Shown here: positions 55,910-63,151 of the stretch, in pieces | Numbering within the stretch: position 1 is the stretch's first letter | Layout: the number at the start of each line of letters is the position of its first letter | Assembly: GCF_014217335.1 (NCBI RefSeq) | Contig: NZ_CP060092.1 | Location: forward strand, 3,799,501-3,863,500 | Reading direction: 5' to 3' | DNA length: 64,000 bases | Origin: Teredinibacter purpureus | GTDB taxonomy: Bacteria; Pseudomonadota; Gammaproteobacteria; Pseudomonadales; Cellvibrionaceae | Notes under the pieces: generated by a model | The model's database searches: none | Seen by the model: the letters and a program-made list of their open reading frames with translations, nothing else | Told to the model about the DNA's origin: nothing | Made by a program: the position numbers and the translations under genes

Positions 55910-56389
55910 TTACGCGCCGAGCTTCTTTTGCATATTAACACCCGTTACTTCGTAACCAAGTTTGCGGTAAAGCGCTTGAGCCGCTGAATTAGCACTAAAA
56001 ACATGCAGCCCTATACTATCAATACCCATACGAGCAGAAACAATTTCAAGTTCGCAAAAGGCCGCAACGGCATACCCTCTTCGGCGACATTCAGGTTTTA
56101 TTGCTATGTCGTATACGAACATAGATTGATGCCCATGCTTTTCTTCGGTTGCCGCCCAAAGATAACCGACAGACAAATCATTACTCAATGTTTTTATATC
56201 AAACAAATAGTGACCGGGAGTTTCTAACCCCTGCGGCAGATTACTCATTGTTTCAGCTCTGGATTTTTTTATGGACTCATTTACGGTCCAACGCCCCGCA
56301 TCTACCCCCTCCTGAGCATAACCCGCTACCGCCGCTTCGATAAACAAAGAGTAGTCGGCCTCTTTCATTGGCTCAAGTAAAACGTTCAT
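55910..56389 (-). CDS. GNAT-family N-acetyltransferase
   Basis: 159 residues with the GNAT fold: VYDIAIKPECRRRGYAVAAF (acetyl-CoA-binding R-R-x-G-Y/x-A) and IGLHVFSANSAAQALYRKLG, then YEVTGVNMQKKL. It resembles RimI-like or aminoglycoside-type small acetyltransferases; substrate is unknown. Stands alone. Confidence 0.88.
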   Translation of the reverse strand: MNVLLEPMKEADYSLFIEAAVAGYAQEGVDAGRWTVNESIKKSRAETMSNLPQGLETPGHYLFDIKTLSNDLSVGYLWAATEEKHGHQSMFVYDIAIKPECRRRGYAVAAFCELEIVSARMGIDSIGLHVFSANSAAQALYRKLGYEVTGVNMQKKLGA

Positions 56390-56498
56390 AAATGGCTCAT
56401 ACCCCTAACGGCTTTCTCAGTTAAATTTGAGTTGTAATGAAACTTCTGGCCCGTTTATGCTATAGACATCCAAAACCCGGCACACGATGACAAGTGGC

Positions 56499-56998
56499 TC
56501 AGCCCCTACCCAGCATTCGTTTTAATGTTGAATCTTTATCAAATAAATGGTGCTTAAATGCTCCAGCAAAATGAAGAACCACAGCCACGACCATTATATG
56601 GTCAATCCAAGTATGAAGTGCGTAGCCAATATTCATCCAATACTTGTTATAGGGTTCTACATCACTCGGTAGCCTACAACCTAGAGTGTCGAGCGAAAAC
56701 GTCTCCACAAGGTTAGCTGGAACGAGGGTGATTAATTTAACGATTCCAAACCCGTGCCCGCTAGCGCCTGAAGCCAACATACCGAATATAGGCTGTGCAA
56801 CAGATCCAACCAAGAGTATCCAGTGGGTAATCTTGGCCAATTTAAGCTCATAGTGGTTATGCTTGCCCACGGGTTCTGGCCAACCCTTCCTAACTCTCCA
56901 ACCATTATTAGCCCACCAGCCAATTGAAAGATGATTAGCAATGCGACTAACCAATGGAAAATAACGGTGCCTCGACGAAAGTTTGACGGTGTATTCAT
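56499..56998 (-). pseudogene. Cytochrome b561, frameshifted
   Basis: Two overlapping frames together give one cytochrome b561. The start frame reads MNTPSNFRRGTVIFHWLVAL and LLIIFQLAGGLIMVGELGR. The other frame continues EPVGKHNHYELKLAKITHWI, IDHIMVVAVVLHFAGAFKHH and KRMLGRG. The switch is near 56880-56900 and needs a 1- or 2-nt indel. Family members are four-helix inner-membrane dihaem proteins that oxidise quinol; the haem His residues are visible across both frames. It is either a recent pseudogene or a sequencing error. Confidence 0.8.
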
Positions 56999-57002
56999 AC
57001 AA

Positions 57003-57582
57003 ACTTCTCGTTACAAACTAGTGATAACGGGAGACTAACACGAATATTTAAGCCTCTGTTCTGGTCAACTTATGGGGATCTGGGAATAGACATCTAAATA
57101 CAGAAGGCAGTGAATCATGGAATAAGCGAGTGTTAGGCAGAAAAATGCCACTCCAAAAGCAGCGTTTGGCATTCTCTGAACCCAGCCTCTAATCGTTAAC
57201 ATTGCGCAAATTACCTACATTGCGAAAACCACTCATTGCATAAAGTAATTTTCTATTCATTAAGCCTTGTAACGAGGCTACACCCGCGCAACTACAGAGC
57301 TGGAAAACTAAGTTTTTTAGGCTAGCGTGATGAATACAGGGAAAGTGGCGGGTACTTAAATCGTTGAGTAAGAACGTTTATTTGGCAGAATGGCCGCATT
57401 TTAACCGACCACCATCAAAACCAGTCACTCAATGTCTAGGCCATTTATCCCACTCATGTCGGGGCTCCTATGTATTCAATGTATAACGCTGCCCTAAAAG
57501 AGCTATCTAGAGCGAAGCGGCGTTGAAATAAAGCGCAGCGTAACAACATTTCGAATTTATGGCCTTGTGAGCAATTTTCAGT
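57003..57582. other. Gene-free stretch after the b561 gene
   Basis: About 580 bp with no supported gene, hairpin or repeat. Confidence 0.4.
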
Positions 57583-57990
57583 TTAATTAAACTGTATAGG
57601 TTCTCCGCCTCGGTTAAACGCCACATATTTTGACAGGTCTCCTCCCTGCTGTACGGTTTCCACCATTTTTTTCAAAGAAAATTCCACCTCTGTGGAATCT
57701 GGTACAACGCCATTCCTACCCGAAAGGCAGGCTATTAATACTATTTGCCAATCTTGTTCCAGCGACTCCGACTCCTTCACCAAATCAGAGAATACGCCCA
57801 ATTCTTCCAGTGTTTTATCTACACACATCACAGGCTCTAATGTGCCACCCTGACCAGAGTCAAAACGACTTTTTTCTTCATCTTTATGATCTGCAGGTAA
57901 AGATGCCTTTAAAAAAACAAATAATAGGCGTTGTGGCTCGGTTTGTTGGCGAGCGGCATTTAAAAGAGAGTCGTAATCGATAATATTAAT
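57583..57990 (-). CDS. Hypothetical protein (family often mislabelled ribonucleotide reductase alpha-like), probable AUU start
   Basis: The reverse frame is open from TAA at about 58000 and reads NIIDYDSLLNAARQQTEPQR, LLFVFLKASLPADHKDEEKS, LEPVMCVDKTLEELGVFSDL, QDWQIVLIACLSGR, and ends VAFNRGGEPIQFN. This matches over its full length a small family annotated in Betaproteobacteria as ribonucleotide reductase subunit alpha, although it is far too short to be that enzyme. There is no ATG/GTG/TTG at the expected N-terminus; an ATT at 57988-57990 sits nine nt after a perfect AGGAG. An internal ATG (57829-57831) would lose the conserved first 52 residues. Confidence 0.68.
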   Translation of the reverse strand: MNIIDYDSLLNAARQQTEPQRLLFVFLKASLPADHKDEEKSRFDSGQGGTLEPVMCVDKTLEELGVFSDLVKESESLEQDWQIVLIACLSGRNGVVPDSTEVEFSLKKMVETVQQGGDLSKYVAFNRGGEPIQFN

Positions 57991-58175
57991 TTTTTCTTAC
58001 TCCTGTATTACGGTATAGGTACTAACCACAAAAAAAGTAAACCCGAATTAGGCGTACTCATCGTGACAATAATGTTCATACGCAGCTGTACGTACAACGC
58101 CACTTATTTTACCCAATATATAAAAAGAAGAAAAACCACATTGAATACATCCTCAAGTATCGTATAACACTGTAT

Positions 58176-58802
58176 TCAGCGGCTAGCCCCCTGTAATGCG
58201 GCATTATACGCAGTTTTTCTACCCGCGATATCATTTAAAATCCACTCCAATTGACGATCATTATTCTCGATATAATCGCTTATAGAATGCTCAATCAAAA
58301 TATCCGGGTATAAAGCATCCTTATCGTCTTTTGTTAAAATGATACAAACGCTTGGAATAAGTAACTTTAAGCTTAGAGCTGGGCAGCTTAAACTGCCCCA
58401 TATCTTGGTAGCCGCACCCGCTGGCTCGCCCACCAACTGAGCATTAAGCAATTGAGGAAATTGTGCAGCATTACGCATGGCAGCCGAAAAAGTCACATTA
58501 TCAATAAGAACATAAACACCCGTTTTCCAATCGATAGCGTCCGTCAGCACCAACAACTGAGCAAGTTTTAGCCCAACAAAAAAATCCCCTCCATAATTAT
58601 ATCTAAGATCAATTATCACATTTCTAGAACAATGAGAGTTAATAAACGCAAGCAAGGCCATCCATTTTGGGCATAGCTGTATATCGGCGAAATTTGACAT
58701 AGACCGTTTTATTATCAACTGATGGGCCAAACCACAAACCTGAATTAACTTTTTTGTACGGTAGAAAATTTTTTCCTGCCGGTAAGATAAAACCTCACCC
58801 AC
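58176..58802 (-). pseudogene. S41-family peptidase, C-terminal remnant
   Basis: The frame keeps a tail-specific protease-like core: NVIIDLRYNYGGDFFVGLKL, VYVLIDNVTFSAAMRNAAQF (catalytic Ser in TFSA) and NAQLVGEPAGA. The N-terminal and PDZ parts are missing. A TGA lies just before the GTG start at 58802, and the first 35 residues look unrelated. So it is a truncated gene, or at best a small relative. It lies at the decayed end of the cassette region. Confidence 0.6.
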
Positions 58803-59054
58803 TCAGTCATTGAAAATAAATCTAATAAATAGAGTAGAGCCAGTGCCAATACCTTTTTTATCATTGATCGAAATATTTCTTAGCAACGTGACCATCTCAT
58901 TTCGTTTTGGCAAAACCATGTTTGGCGAATTTAAATTATTTAGCTGTACCGCTTACACTCAGACTGCCAGCTAGCCTGGCCTTCACACGGTTGCCTATAA
59001 TAAAAGCATTACCAACACTTACAACCAATACCGTAAAATGCGGTAACCAACAAG
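58803..59054. other. Short gene-free stretch between the peptidase remnant and the attC sites
   Basis: About 250 bp; with the attC site to its right the whole gene-free span is about 385 bp. No supported gene. Confidence 0.4.
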
Positions 59055-59188
59055 CCCCAACATGCGGCTATAGTAAAAACACCAAAAATCAAATTCGAAA
59101 AATCTACACCACTGCACAGCGGCCATAGTGTAGGCGCGAAGCGCCGGAACGGAGGCACAACCCCAAACGCCGGCTAAACATGTTAAAA
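59055..59188 (-). repeat. Integron attC-like site C
   Basis: On the reverse strand it starts TTTTAAC (59182-59188) and would end GTTGGGG (59055-59061), 134 nt. The first box is exactly complementary to GTTAAAA at the start of the same cassette (59525-59531), as required for a circular cassette. The right half is less certain than in sites A and B. Confidence 0.55.
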
Positions 59189-59509
59189 TTAGTGATGCAA
59201 ATAAACGACACCACAACGATTACCATCTCCCTCTTTATACCCGATATTCAGAGGCTCTCCAGTTGCTCTGGCTGCTAACAACATTGAAAGCCATTCTTTT
59301 CCAACTGTATCAGTCGTATTAAAAGTATAAGGCCAACTCGAATCGCTACAACCTTCGGGAAGAGATACAGTATCTCCAAGCTTAAAAAGAACAACAGCAT
59401 CTTCTCTTACGTAAAGTTTAGTTACCTTGCCTCCAGATTGAGGTGCAGCAAATGAAAAAGAGGATATTAGGGTTACCGTCCCCAATATCAGTTTAAATAA
59501 TTTATTCAC
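59189..59509 (-). CDS. Cassette-encoded small periplasmic protein
   Basis: 106 residues: a signal peptide (LILGTVTLISSFSFA) and a small mature domain (VTKLYVREDAVVLFKLGDTV, GCSDSSWPYTFNTT, GNRCGVVYLHH). Not recognised by name; similar small secreted proteins are frequent integron-cassette products in Vibrio and Shewanella. Flanked on both sides by attC-like sites on the same strand, with only 15 nt to the upstream site and none downstream of the stop, which is typical cassette packing. Confidence 0.72.
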   Translation of the reverse strand: MNKLFKLILGTVTLISSFSFAAPQSGGKVTKLYVREDAVVLFKLGDTVSLPEGCSDSSWPYTFNTTDTVGKEWLSMLLAARATGEPLNIGYKEGDGNRCGVVYLHH

Positions 59510-59524
59510 TCTTACTCCTTTTAG

Positions 59525-59661
59525 TTTTAACGCCGAGTCAACCGAACCGACCTATTTTGGCAGATTTTCCTATTATGGGCGCTGCCCATGCAAGATTTTC
59601 CAAAAATAGGTCGGTTCCAGTGAGCATGTTATTGCGAACGAGGTTGAACGCTTTGTTCGGC
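59525..59661 (-). repeat. Integron attC site B
   Basis: Reverse strand: starts GCCGAAC (59655-59661), ends GTTAAAA (59525-59531), 137 nt. It contains GAACCGACCTATTTT and its inverse AAAATAGGTCGGTTC as a long imperfect stem. The start box is exactly complementary to GTTCGGC at the head of the same cassette (60428-60434). Confidence 0.75.
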
Positions 59662-59662
59662 A

Positions 59663-60409
59663 TTACCGGCCGCCAGAGATCTCGATAAAAGAACCAGTTG
59701 TATAGCTCGATTTTATAGACGACAACCAAGATATTGCTTCCGCGACATCCTCAGGCTTTCCACCACGCTTCAGTGGTAAATTACTTTTCAGGCGATCAAC
59801 TCTATTAGGTTCACCGCCACTTCCATGCATTTCTGTATAAATGAGTCCGGGTCGAACACCATTAACACGTATACCCTGATCTGCAACCTCCATAGCAAGC
59901 CCAATGGTTAACGAATCCACTGCACCCTTTGATGCAGCATAGTCAATATATTCATGTGCCGAGCCAATACGGGAAGCGGCCGATGAAACATTCACTATGA
60001 CCCCACCACTACCTCCATGTTTATGAGACATCCTCTTTACCGCTTCCCTACAACACAGAAAATAACCAGTGACATTAGTTTTGAGTGTGCTGTTAATTCT
60101 TTCAGCAGTCATGCCCTCGATATCCGTTTGAGCAAATAGTATTCCAGCATTATTAATAAGGAGATTGATGGGCCCTAACCTAGTGTCAATCATACTGAAG
60201 AGACCCTCAACTTCATTCTCTTCCGATACATCAGCTTGAACGGCTAAAGCGATACCACCAGATCTCTCAATTTTTGAAACGATACTTGAGGCTGATCTTT
60301 TATCGGAAAGGTAATTTATACAAACTGAATACCCTTCACTAGCAAGTTGAATTGCAGTTGCCGCACCTATACCTCTTCCTGCCCCAGTCACTAATGCTAC
60401 TTTAGTCAT
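59663..60409 (-). CDS. SDR-family oxidoreductase, integron-cassette gene
   Basis: 248 residues, FabG-like classical short-chain dehydrogenase. The cofactor site is ALVTGAGRGIGAATAIQLA, with LLINNAGILFAQ, the catalytic Ser in VIVNVSSAASRIG and Tyr-x-x-x-Lys in YIDYAASKGAVDSL; GIRVNGVRPGLIYTEMH follows. It reduces or oxidises a carbonyl/alcohol with NAD(P)H; substrate is unknown. It lies between two attC sites, so it is a captured cassette. Its ATG overlaps the stop of the preceding cassette ORF by one base (TAATG). Confidence 0.9.
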   Translation of the reverse strand: MTKVALVTGAGRGIGAATAIQLASEGYSVCINYLSDKRSASSIVSKIERSGGIALAVQADVSEENEVEGLFSMIDTRLGPINLLINNAGILFAQTDIEGMTAERINSTLKTNVTGYFLCCREAVKRMSHKHGGSGGVIVNVSSAASRIGSAHEYIDYAASKGAVDSLTIGLAMEVADQGIRVNGVRPGLIYTEMHGSGGEPNRVDRLKSNLPLKRGGKPEDVAEAISWLSSIKSSYTTGSFIEISGGR

Positions 60410-60684
60410 TAACAGCTTCCTACTTTAGCCGAACGCCCCACTAATCTGCATTTTTTAAGTGGATAATTTTGTGTTATCAAACACAAAATTCGGAACGAAA
60501 AAATGCAGATTAGTGGCTTGTTATATTTTCCCCATATATTTGAAGTAATGATAAACCCAGCCAAAAATAAAAAGTAGGCTGCGGACGTAAATATTACCTC
60601 AACTAAGTTAATATTTCCGAATATTGATTTCGTATCCATGCCAGCAATCATAACAAAAATCACCATAGTCGAGTTTTTTCTCAT
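60409..60684 (-). CDS. Cassette ORF, small membrane protein reading through attC A
   Basis: About 91 residues from the ATG at 60682-60684 (GGAG six nt upstream). FGNINLVEVIFTSAAYFLFL and AGFIITSNIW form a hydrophobic region. From about IWGKYNKPL the frame translates the attC site and ends overlapping the SDR start. Readthrough of attC is common in cassette genes. The cassette head that should begin with GTTATAT is missing upstream, so the 5' end was probably cut off at about 60.71 kb. Not recognised. Confidence 0.5.
   Translation of the reverse strand: MRKNSTMVIFVMIAGMDTKSIFGNINLVEVIFTSAAYFLFLAGFIITSNIWGKYNKPLICIFSFRILCLITQNYPLKKCRLVGRSAKVGSC
60428..60526 (-). repeat. Integron attC site A
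   Basis: Reverse strand: starts ATATAAC (60520-60526), ends GTTCGGC (60428-60434), 99 nt. It folds into a perfect stem of CCACTAATCTGCATTTTTT with its inverse, around a bulged central region. Confidence 0.75.
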
Positions 60685-60713
60685 ATTTTTCTCCATCGAA
60701 AATTTCCCCACCG

Positions 60714-60857
60714 TGTCCGATTATTTCATTTCGGGTCATTAACATGGGTGTCCGATTATTTCCCATATCCTACTCAACCAACCAGAGTTTACTAACAGCA
60801 ATTTTAAAACTATTAAGCGACTTCCGGTTACCGTTAACATGGGTGTCCGATTATTTC
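60714..60857 (+). repeat. Three copies of the TGTCCGATTATTTC repeat
   Basis: Copies at 60714-60727, 60749-60762 and 60844-60857, all in the same orientation. The last two are preceded by TTAACATGGG. The same element occurs at 6791-6804 after the RAYT gene. They lie at the point where the first cassette is cut off. Confidence 0.7.
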
Positions 60858-60922
60858 TGGATGCAGTGGCCCTGATTGGGTGACGCATCAATATGATTAA
60901 ATAACCACCCACCTATAGACAT

Positions 60923-60979
60923 ACCTACAAAGTAGGTATATAAACCTATATTGTAGGTTTTATCACCTTGATAGTAGGT
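60923..60979. promoter_or_regulatory. Triple 15-bp operator array upstream of the HTH gene
   Basis: ACCTACAAAGTAGGT (60923-60937), ACCTATATTGTAGGT (60944-60958) and ACCTTGATAGTAGGT (60965-60979) repeat with an exact 21-bp period and 6-bp AT-rich spacers. The first is a perfect palindrome around AAA. The array ends 5 bp before the ATG, so binding would block translation start and promoter together. Confidence 0.8.
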
Positions 60980-60984
60980 TATTT

Positions 60985-61314
60985 ATGATAGAAGCAATCG
61001 TTGGCTCTACCAGCGCAGAACGGGTGTTGATGTTTATCACCGCTCGTGAGTCGGGGTATGCAGCCGAAATAGCAAAAGCTTTCTCAACGGATCTAAGCCC
61101 AATTCAAAAGCAACTGGATCGACTGGAACGGGACGGCTTACTCATTAACGAGAAAATAGGCAGAACGCGGTTGTATAAGTACAACCCGCGCTACCCTTTT
61201 GTGCCTGAACTAAAAGCGCTTATTGAGAAATCTCTAACGATGGCTCCCGAAGCCCTACAAGAAACACTGCTCTACGATCGACGACGGCCACGCAAAAAAG
61301 ACAAGCCACTATGA
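60985..61314 (+). CDS. Winged-helix regulator of an NTase operon (AbiEi-like)
   Basis: 109 residues with an ArsR-like winged helix (about 8-75): SAERVLMFITARESGYAAEI, KAFSTDLSPIQKQLDRLER, DGLLINEKIGRTRLYKYNPR. The basic tail RRRPRKKDKPL may touch DNA. Located directly after the triple operator and overlapping the NTase ATG by 4 nt (ATGA), so it is most likely an autorepressor/antitoxin of a HTH/NTase pair. Confidence 0.85.
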   Translation: MIEAIVGSTSAERVLMFITARESGYAAEIAKAFSTDLSPIQKQLDRLERDGLLINEKIGRTRLYKYNPRYPFVPELKALIEKSLTMAPEALQETLLYDRRRPRKKDKPL

Positions 61315-61862
61315 AAAACCTAAAAGGATTGTCTCGCTTAGAATAGGCCGCACTCATTGCAGCGGAACTTAGGGCCAAAGACATCGATGTTGTGCTGTCG
61401 GGAGGCTCATGTGTGTCTATCTATTCTTCCGAAAAGTACGTTTCCAAGGACTTGGACTTCATCGATATCAGCCTAAAAAGCAACCGACAAATTGCAAACG
61501 CCATTCACACCCTTGGCTTTGAAAATCAGCCAAAGAATAGCCGACACTTTGTACACCCAGATACCGAATTAACGGTAGAATTCCCTTCTGCTCCGCTGAC
61601 CGTTGGCGATGAGCACATCCCTTCGACAGCCGTACACTTCATTACAACAGATCAAGGCACATTACGACTGCTCACCCCAACCGACTGCGTAAAAGATCGC
61701 CTAGCTAACTATTACTACTTCCGAGATAAACAGAGCCTTGAGCAAGCCGTTTTAGTTGCAAAAGCTCACCCCATTAACTTCAAATCGCTTGAAACATGGC
61801 ACAACAACGAAGGGCAACAAAAGGGGTATCAGCAATTCCTAGAGCGATTGAAAAACGCCTAA
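61311..61862 (+). pseudogene. Nucleotidyltransferase with a nonsense codon at position 12
   Basis: From the coupled ATG the frame reads MKNLKGLSRLE, then TAG (61344-61346), then AALIAAELRAKDIDVVLSGG and SCVSIYSSEKYVSKDLDFID. GG...DLDF is the nucleotidyltransferase motif. The rest (TDQGTLRLLTPTDCVKDRLA, NYYYFRDKQSLEQAVLVA) is AbiEii/DUF6036-like. The amber codon should silence it unless translation restarts, for example at the GTG at 61392, which would keep the catalytic motif. A toxin freed by mutation is the obvious reading. Confidence 0.8.
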
Positions 61863-61966
61863 CCCTTCCGCTGCAAGTAAATTTAGACCGATTAAACAAC
61901 GTAACCACTGCTTGGAGAAACATACTCAAAGCAGCCAATATTGATGCGTATTCCGACCCAAGCTGA
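61796..61966 (+). CDS. Small third ORF of the NTase operon, possibly truncated
   Basis: 56 residues in another frame, overlapping the NTase 3' end by 67 nt: MAQQRRATKGVSAIPRAI, then LQVNLDRLNNVTTAWRNIL and ending AYSDPS. Its TGA coincides with the left end of the IS21 remnant, so the original C-terminus was probably longer. The sequence looks protein-like, but no family is recognised. Confidence 0.4.
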   Translation: MAQQRRATKGVSAIPRAIEKRLTLPLQVNLDRLNNVTTAWRNILKAANIDAYSDPS

Positions 61967-62330
61967 TCCCGCGTTGCGATTCAACCTGATCAGTCATTGC
62001 GATTGAAAGTGATCACTTTTCGACAGTTATCGCAATGGTTGACCACCATCACTTACCACCTCATTTCATGCATTGAAATTTATCCTGTCATGCACGTTAT
62101 CGTTGCCATTTTTGCACTGGGACGACGATGCCAAACACAAGATTATCAATGCGACATATCAAAGGAATTCTTCGCCTTAAGCTTGAGGCAAAGCTCAGTC
62201 ACAGGCAGATCGCTCGCAGCCTCGGGGGCTACGGCAAGCGCGCGTCTGCGCTGGGCCTTACAAGCTACTCCACGAGCTCATCAACAGAGGCCGCAACTAC
62301 CGCAGCCTCCTAAATCAACATAAAGCAACA
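61964..62330 (+). mobile_element. IS21-family remnant (left end and start of istA)
   Basis: It begins TGATCCCGCGTTGCGATTCA with repeated GCGATTGAAAGTGATCAC-type motifs. Then comes an IstA start (62128: MPNTRLSMRHIKGILRLKLE and KLSHRQIARSLG, a HTH), after which the frame breaks down. The element is of the IS1162/IS408 branch and differs from the intact IS21 at 11.3 kb. Only the left end survives. Confidence 0.72.
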
Positions 62331-62340
62331 TAAAGGCCAG

Positions 62341-62619
62341 ATGACAAAAGAAAGATTCGCTGAGCAGTTTCGGGCTGCACGTAACGCAACGAACATATGG
62401 AACGACATATCAGAGAACAAAACACCCCCTACATTCCACGAGATTCGATCACTCGCCGACGCGACAGAAACAACCGCCGGCTACCAAACAAGCCAAATTC
62501 AGCTAGCAATGGCCCATAGCGACGAAGCACAAACGTTACAATATTTGGCAGAGCACGAACTAAAACACGATGCAGTAGAAGTGGTATTGGCTGAAGGTAT
62601 GATCGGCGGGAAGTTTTAG
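62341..62619 (+). pseudogene. Phage-type tyrosine recombinase, C-terminal fragment
   Basis: 92 residues resembling the C-terminus of phage integrases: PPTFHEIRSLADATETTAGY holds the H-x-x-R box, QIQLAMAHSDEAQTLQYLAEHE has the second His and the catalytic Tyr position, and a short tail follows. The N-terminal and first Arg part is missing. The fragment ends 74 bp before a tRNA-Pro 3'-end copy, as expected for an integrase beside its attachment site. Confidence 0.7.
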
Positions 62620-62692
62620 AGAAAGAGTTTTTCTACGGGGTTTTTCTACGGTTTTTCTACGCTTAGTAACCGCTAACCCCGCAAGGCTGGGG

Positions 62693-62712
62693 AATTGGTC
62701 GGAGTGGCCGGA
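62693..62712 (-). repeat. Attachment-site copy 1 (tRNA-Pro 3' end)
   Basis: AATTGGTCGGAGTGGCCGGA, a 20-bp direct repeat of 62870-62889; its complement is the acceptor end CACTCCGACCA of a tRNA-Pro. Only the last part of the T arm is conserved. Confidence 0.7.
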
Positions 62713-62830
62713 ATTGACTCGGCGCGTCCTGCGCCTCGGGCTTCGCCCGCCCTGAAGGGCGCCCAAATTCGTTCCCGACGAATTAGTGACCCGAGGTCTA
62801 AGAACGAAAGTCCCTCACTTCTGCCGGTTA

Positions 62831-62868
62831 AACAAAAAAGGCCACCCATTAGGGTGGCCTTTTTTGTT
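62831..62868. terminator. Strong bidirectional terminator behind the tRNA fragment
   Basis: The arms AACAAAAAAGGCCACCC and GGGTGGCCTTTTTTGTT form a 17-bp stem with an ATTA loop. Confidence 0.92.
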
Positions 62869-62872
62869 TAAT

Positions 62873-62918
62873 TGGTCGGAGTGGCCGGATTTGAACCGAC
62901 GACCACCACACCCCCAGA
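62873..62918 (-). tRNA. tRNA-Pro 3' fragment (attachment site), not a complete tRNA
   Basis: On the reverse strand CTGGGGG (anticodon-loop like, GGG), the T arm GTCGGTTCAAATCCGGC and the acceptor CACTCCG with encoded CCA are present. The complementary 5' half is absent upstream, so this is the duplicated 3' half left by integration. Confidence 0.65.
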
Positions 62919-63064
62919 CTGGACAGTAGAGAAACACAACCCCTTGTTTTTATTGGTTTTACTCAACATTAAGCCCGACCGGTTTCCCAACATCAGAAGC
63001 TAAAGCCCACACAAGCCACAACCAAAAAAACAGGCGCCAAACTCAACAAACCGAAAACATACGC

Positions 63065-63092
63065 TTGAACCGATCCGGTTCTAGCGTATAAT
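63065..63092 (+). promoter_or_regulatory. Near-consensus sigma-70 promoter with embedded operator
   Basis: TTGAAC (63065-63070), 16-bp spacer, TATAAT (63087-63092). A palindrome GAACCG-ATC-CGGTTC (63067-63081) overlaps the -35 box and spacer. It drives the small gene at 63152 and probably the AcrVA2-like gene. Confidence 0.75.
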
Positions 63093-63151
63093 TGTAATCA
63101 CTGGAGGCAATAACGCCGACAGGTAAATCACGAATTGAAAGGTGAACGAAA

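Larger units (their letters stand above)
62620..63151. other. Attachment-site region with tRNA-Pro 3' copies
   Basis: No protein gene. It contains two copies of the tRNA 3' end, a strong terminator, GC-rich hairpins around 62720-62760 (such as GGGCTTCGCCC) and the promoter of the mobile-element genes. Confidence 0.6.

Noticed and set aside
57630..57983. Forward ORF of 117 codons
   Set aside because: It is antisense to the conserved reverse gene at 57583-57990.
59019..59216. Reverse ORF with a lipoprotein-like start (LFASLILTCLAGVWGC)
   Set aside because: It runs across attC site C and the end of the neighbouring cassette gene; it is explained by the attC hairpin sequence.
62720..62762. GC-rich hairpins between the two att copies
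   Set aside because: They may be remnants, but no gene, terminator or repeat partner supports a call.
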